Positions 62,161 to 64,000 of a DNA stretch of 64,000 bases are shown piece by piece. The stretch's first letter is position 1; every line of letters begins with the position of its first letter. Under the pieces are notes generated by a model that searched no databases, was not told the DNA's origin, and saw only the letters and a list, made by a program, of their open reading frames with translations. Source of the DNA: Takakia lepidozioides (Eukaryota > Streptophyta > Takakiopsida > Takakiales > Takakiaceae); assembly GCA_030704615.1 (NCBI GenBank), contig CM060731.1, positions 35,030,001 through 35,094,000 on the forward strand. The letters are read 5' to 3'. The position numbers and the translations under genes are program-made.

Positions 62161-62610
62161 TATACATGGAACCACCAATATTGGCGGTCACAACATATCA
62201 ATTTTTTTAATATTGACGATCGTCCGCATATTTTCTTAAGGCAAAAATATGCAACCACCAATATGGATTTATAAATAAAATAAAATGCTGCGACCATGGT
62301 CGCATGCATTGTTTTTAAAAAAATGTTGCTACCACCGAATTGGCGGTCGCAGGCATTTAAGAATGAAAACAAATACGACGATCAGCAATAATTTCTGCGA
62401 TTGTATGAATATCGGCGGTCGCAAAGTTTTTTTTTTTTTTTCATTACTTACCTGCCTCCGCCACCGTGTCTGCTCAAGTAACACTTCTTTACTTTTGATT
62501 TTTTTTTTGGCTAATATATCCGCCAAACCGGCTTGACATAGATCACGTCAGCGTACGGTCTGACCAACAATGGTGAAGCTAAATGTTGGTGGTACCGCCA
62601 AAAATTTATC
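62161..62610. repeat. Cluster of short inverted motifs (ACCACCAATATTGGCGGTCGCA type)
   Basis: The near-palindrome ACCACCAATATTGGCGGT (62171-62188) recurs in whole or half form: ACCACCAATATGG near 62253, ACCACCGAATTGGCGGTCGC near 62332, ATCGGCGGTCGCA near 62413 and GGTGGTACCGCC near 62590. A perfect 16 bp palindrome TGCGACCATGGTCGCA is at 62289-62304, with related GACGATC motifs on both sides. It may be a decayed MITE or several nested foldback units. Confidence 0.6.
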
Positions 62611-63300
62611 ACCAGATGGATACCCAGACCCATTGTTTGTCATGTTGGTAATATTGGTAATTTCAAAAAAGTCAATATCCACCCAACACTTTCTTGGACT
62701 AGTGGGCCAAAAAATATTGCCCAGCTGGTGCAATACTACTTAGTCTGTTCCTCTGATAAGTGAATTAGCAGATGTTGCCTTACTCCTGCTAGCAGATTTT
62801 TCATGAGTTCAGGCTACTGAACCTACCCCCACCTTTGAATCTTAGTGCATGCACTTCAAGGCCCAATTCTTGTCACTGGTACGAGCAATGACAACTTAGC
62901 AAAGTCAATCTGGGATTGGGATTCAACTATTCCACGACATTGCAATATTGTGAGAGGGAGTAACTACCAAGTTAAGGTTGTCTTTGCAACTGGTCTTGTA
63001 GCCTTTGCAGCCTGCATATAGGTTCTGCTTTGGTGAAAAAGGAGATGTAGTTCTCCCACAGCCTGCACAGTTCCATGAGCAATAACAGGCTCCACTATAG
63101 CTGGTCCCAGATAAAATTATAACATGGTGGCAGTCTGAGTATGTAGTCCTGGTTGCAGGGATTTCAGGCTACCAGGGTATAATATGAGACTCAATCTGAA
63201 ATGCCAAGGTGTCTGTGTACAAGCAAGAATTCAGCTACAGGAAAATTTTGTTTTAATGTACATGCTGGCATGACATCACGCTACAAAGCCACTATGGTAG
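62611..63300. other. Spacer with no recognised gene
   Basis: No gene, RNA or mobile element could be supported here. Confidence 0.4.
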
Positions 63301-63532
63301 AGGTAGACTGTGACGCTAGAGATGAGAAATGGAGAGAGTAGCGATAGAGATCATCTCTTCCCTCTGCAGAATGTTTTCCAAACAGAAAAGAATATGAACC
63401 TAGAGGGGAGGGGAAGAGGTAGACTGTGACGCTAGAGATGAGAAATGGAGAGAGTAGCGATAGAGATCATCTCTTCCCTCTGCAGAATGTTTTCCAAACA
63501 GAAAAGAATATGAACCTAGAGGGGAGGGGAAG
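63301..63532. repeat. Exact 116 bp tandem duplication
   Basis: 63301-63416 and 63417-63532 are identical as far as I can read. Each starts AGGTAGACTGTGACGCTAG and ends TAGAGGGGAGGGGAAG. Identity implies a very recent event or an assembly artefact. Confidence 0.9.
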
Positions 63533-64000
63533 TCAAGCATCCCTCACCCTCATGTTCTTCAAACTTGACTTCCTTCCCACACTCATGTGGCAACAAAACC
63601 ACAAAGGTTAGTCTAAATTGTTAGGGTGTCTACCTGTAAAGGTCATCATATACTGCACTGAGGCATGCAAGAGCAGAGAATGTGAGACACATCTCTTCCT
63701 ACCTGAACTTGCAGGCCTTACCAAATGAGAAAGAGGTGCAGCAGTGCAGAGTTCAGGGTCATCACTTTTGAGCCCCTCAGCTGACCATCATGATCAGTCT
63801 TGCTGTGATTGTGCGGATGGGTGCTTTTGGGAAGTCTTAACCCATCGCTTGGGGTACCTAAGGCTGCCACTGTTATGAATTCCCCCACTACCAGGGGCAA
63901 CCCAGATCGAATCCTAGTCCATTTCATGTAAGCTCTCAGTCTCCATTGGGATTTGAAAGCTTACCTCATTCTGCTCCCCTAACCGTCCACCAACTGACCC
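63533..64000. other. Window edge, no recognised gene
   Basis: Frames here, including minus-strand 63718-63927 (69 aa), match no family known to me. A gene continuing beyond the window cannot be excluded. Confidence 0.35.

Overview
The window is nuclear DNA of a land plant. All recognisable genes are split by spliceosomal introns and encode plant-typical proteins: a CSLC xyloglucan backbone synthase, a GH28 polygalacturonase, ribosomal protein eL34, an ECA3-type Ca2+-ATPase, a PDIL5-1-type thioredoxin-fold protein and phytocyanins. Intergenic space is long and full of repeats, with tRNA-derived SINEs, a non-LTR element, a Copia remnant and hAT-type elements. Protein character and gene spacing suggest a seedless plant (bryophyte or lycophyte grade), but the species cannot be fixed from sequence alone. 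There is no sign of prokaryotic, organellar or viral DNA.

Layout: 1-4253 is repeat-bearing intergenic DNA leading into CSLC (plus strand, 4254-7936, five exons, 691 aa). From 8.7 to 12.9 kb there is no gene, but there is a mosaic of direct and inverted repeats (9.7-11.5 kb) and a 93-97 bp tandem array (11.85-12.5 kb). An intact polygalacturonase (12937-16717, eight exons, 458 aa) follows. From 16.8 to 23.4 kb lies a transposon nest: three SINE families, a 1.94 kb hAT-like element with a perfect 8 bp target-site duplication, a 476 bp hAT MITE with a SINE inserted in its edge, long hairpins and a broken coding remnant.

RPL34 (minus, 24358-25366) and ECA3 (plus, 26159-40854, 32 exons, about 993 aa) stand head to head over a 792 bp shared promoter region that carries a SINE fragment. 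ECA3 has two GC-AG introns. PDIL5-1-like (42902-44934, four exons, 147 aa) is followed by a damaged LINE (about 46.4-50.1 kb, minus) and a second LINE fragment, an F-box-type pseudogene, a Copia remnant (52.7-55.0 kb, minus), and a degenerate two-domain phytocyanin gene (57.95-59.54 kb, minus) whose middle exon is split by an 87 bp retroposon with an 8 bp duplication. The last 4 kb hold more repeats and an exact 116 bp tandem duplication.

Functionally the intact genes are independent: two act on the cell wall (CSLC in the Golgi, polygalacturonase secreted), two in the endomembrane system (ECA3, PDIL5-1-like) and one in translation. They do not form a pathway cluster. The most novel content is the set of short retroposon families and their insertion history.
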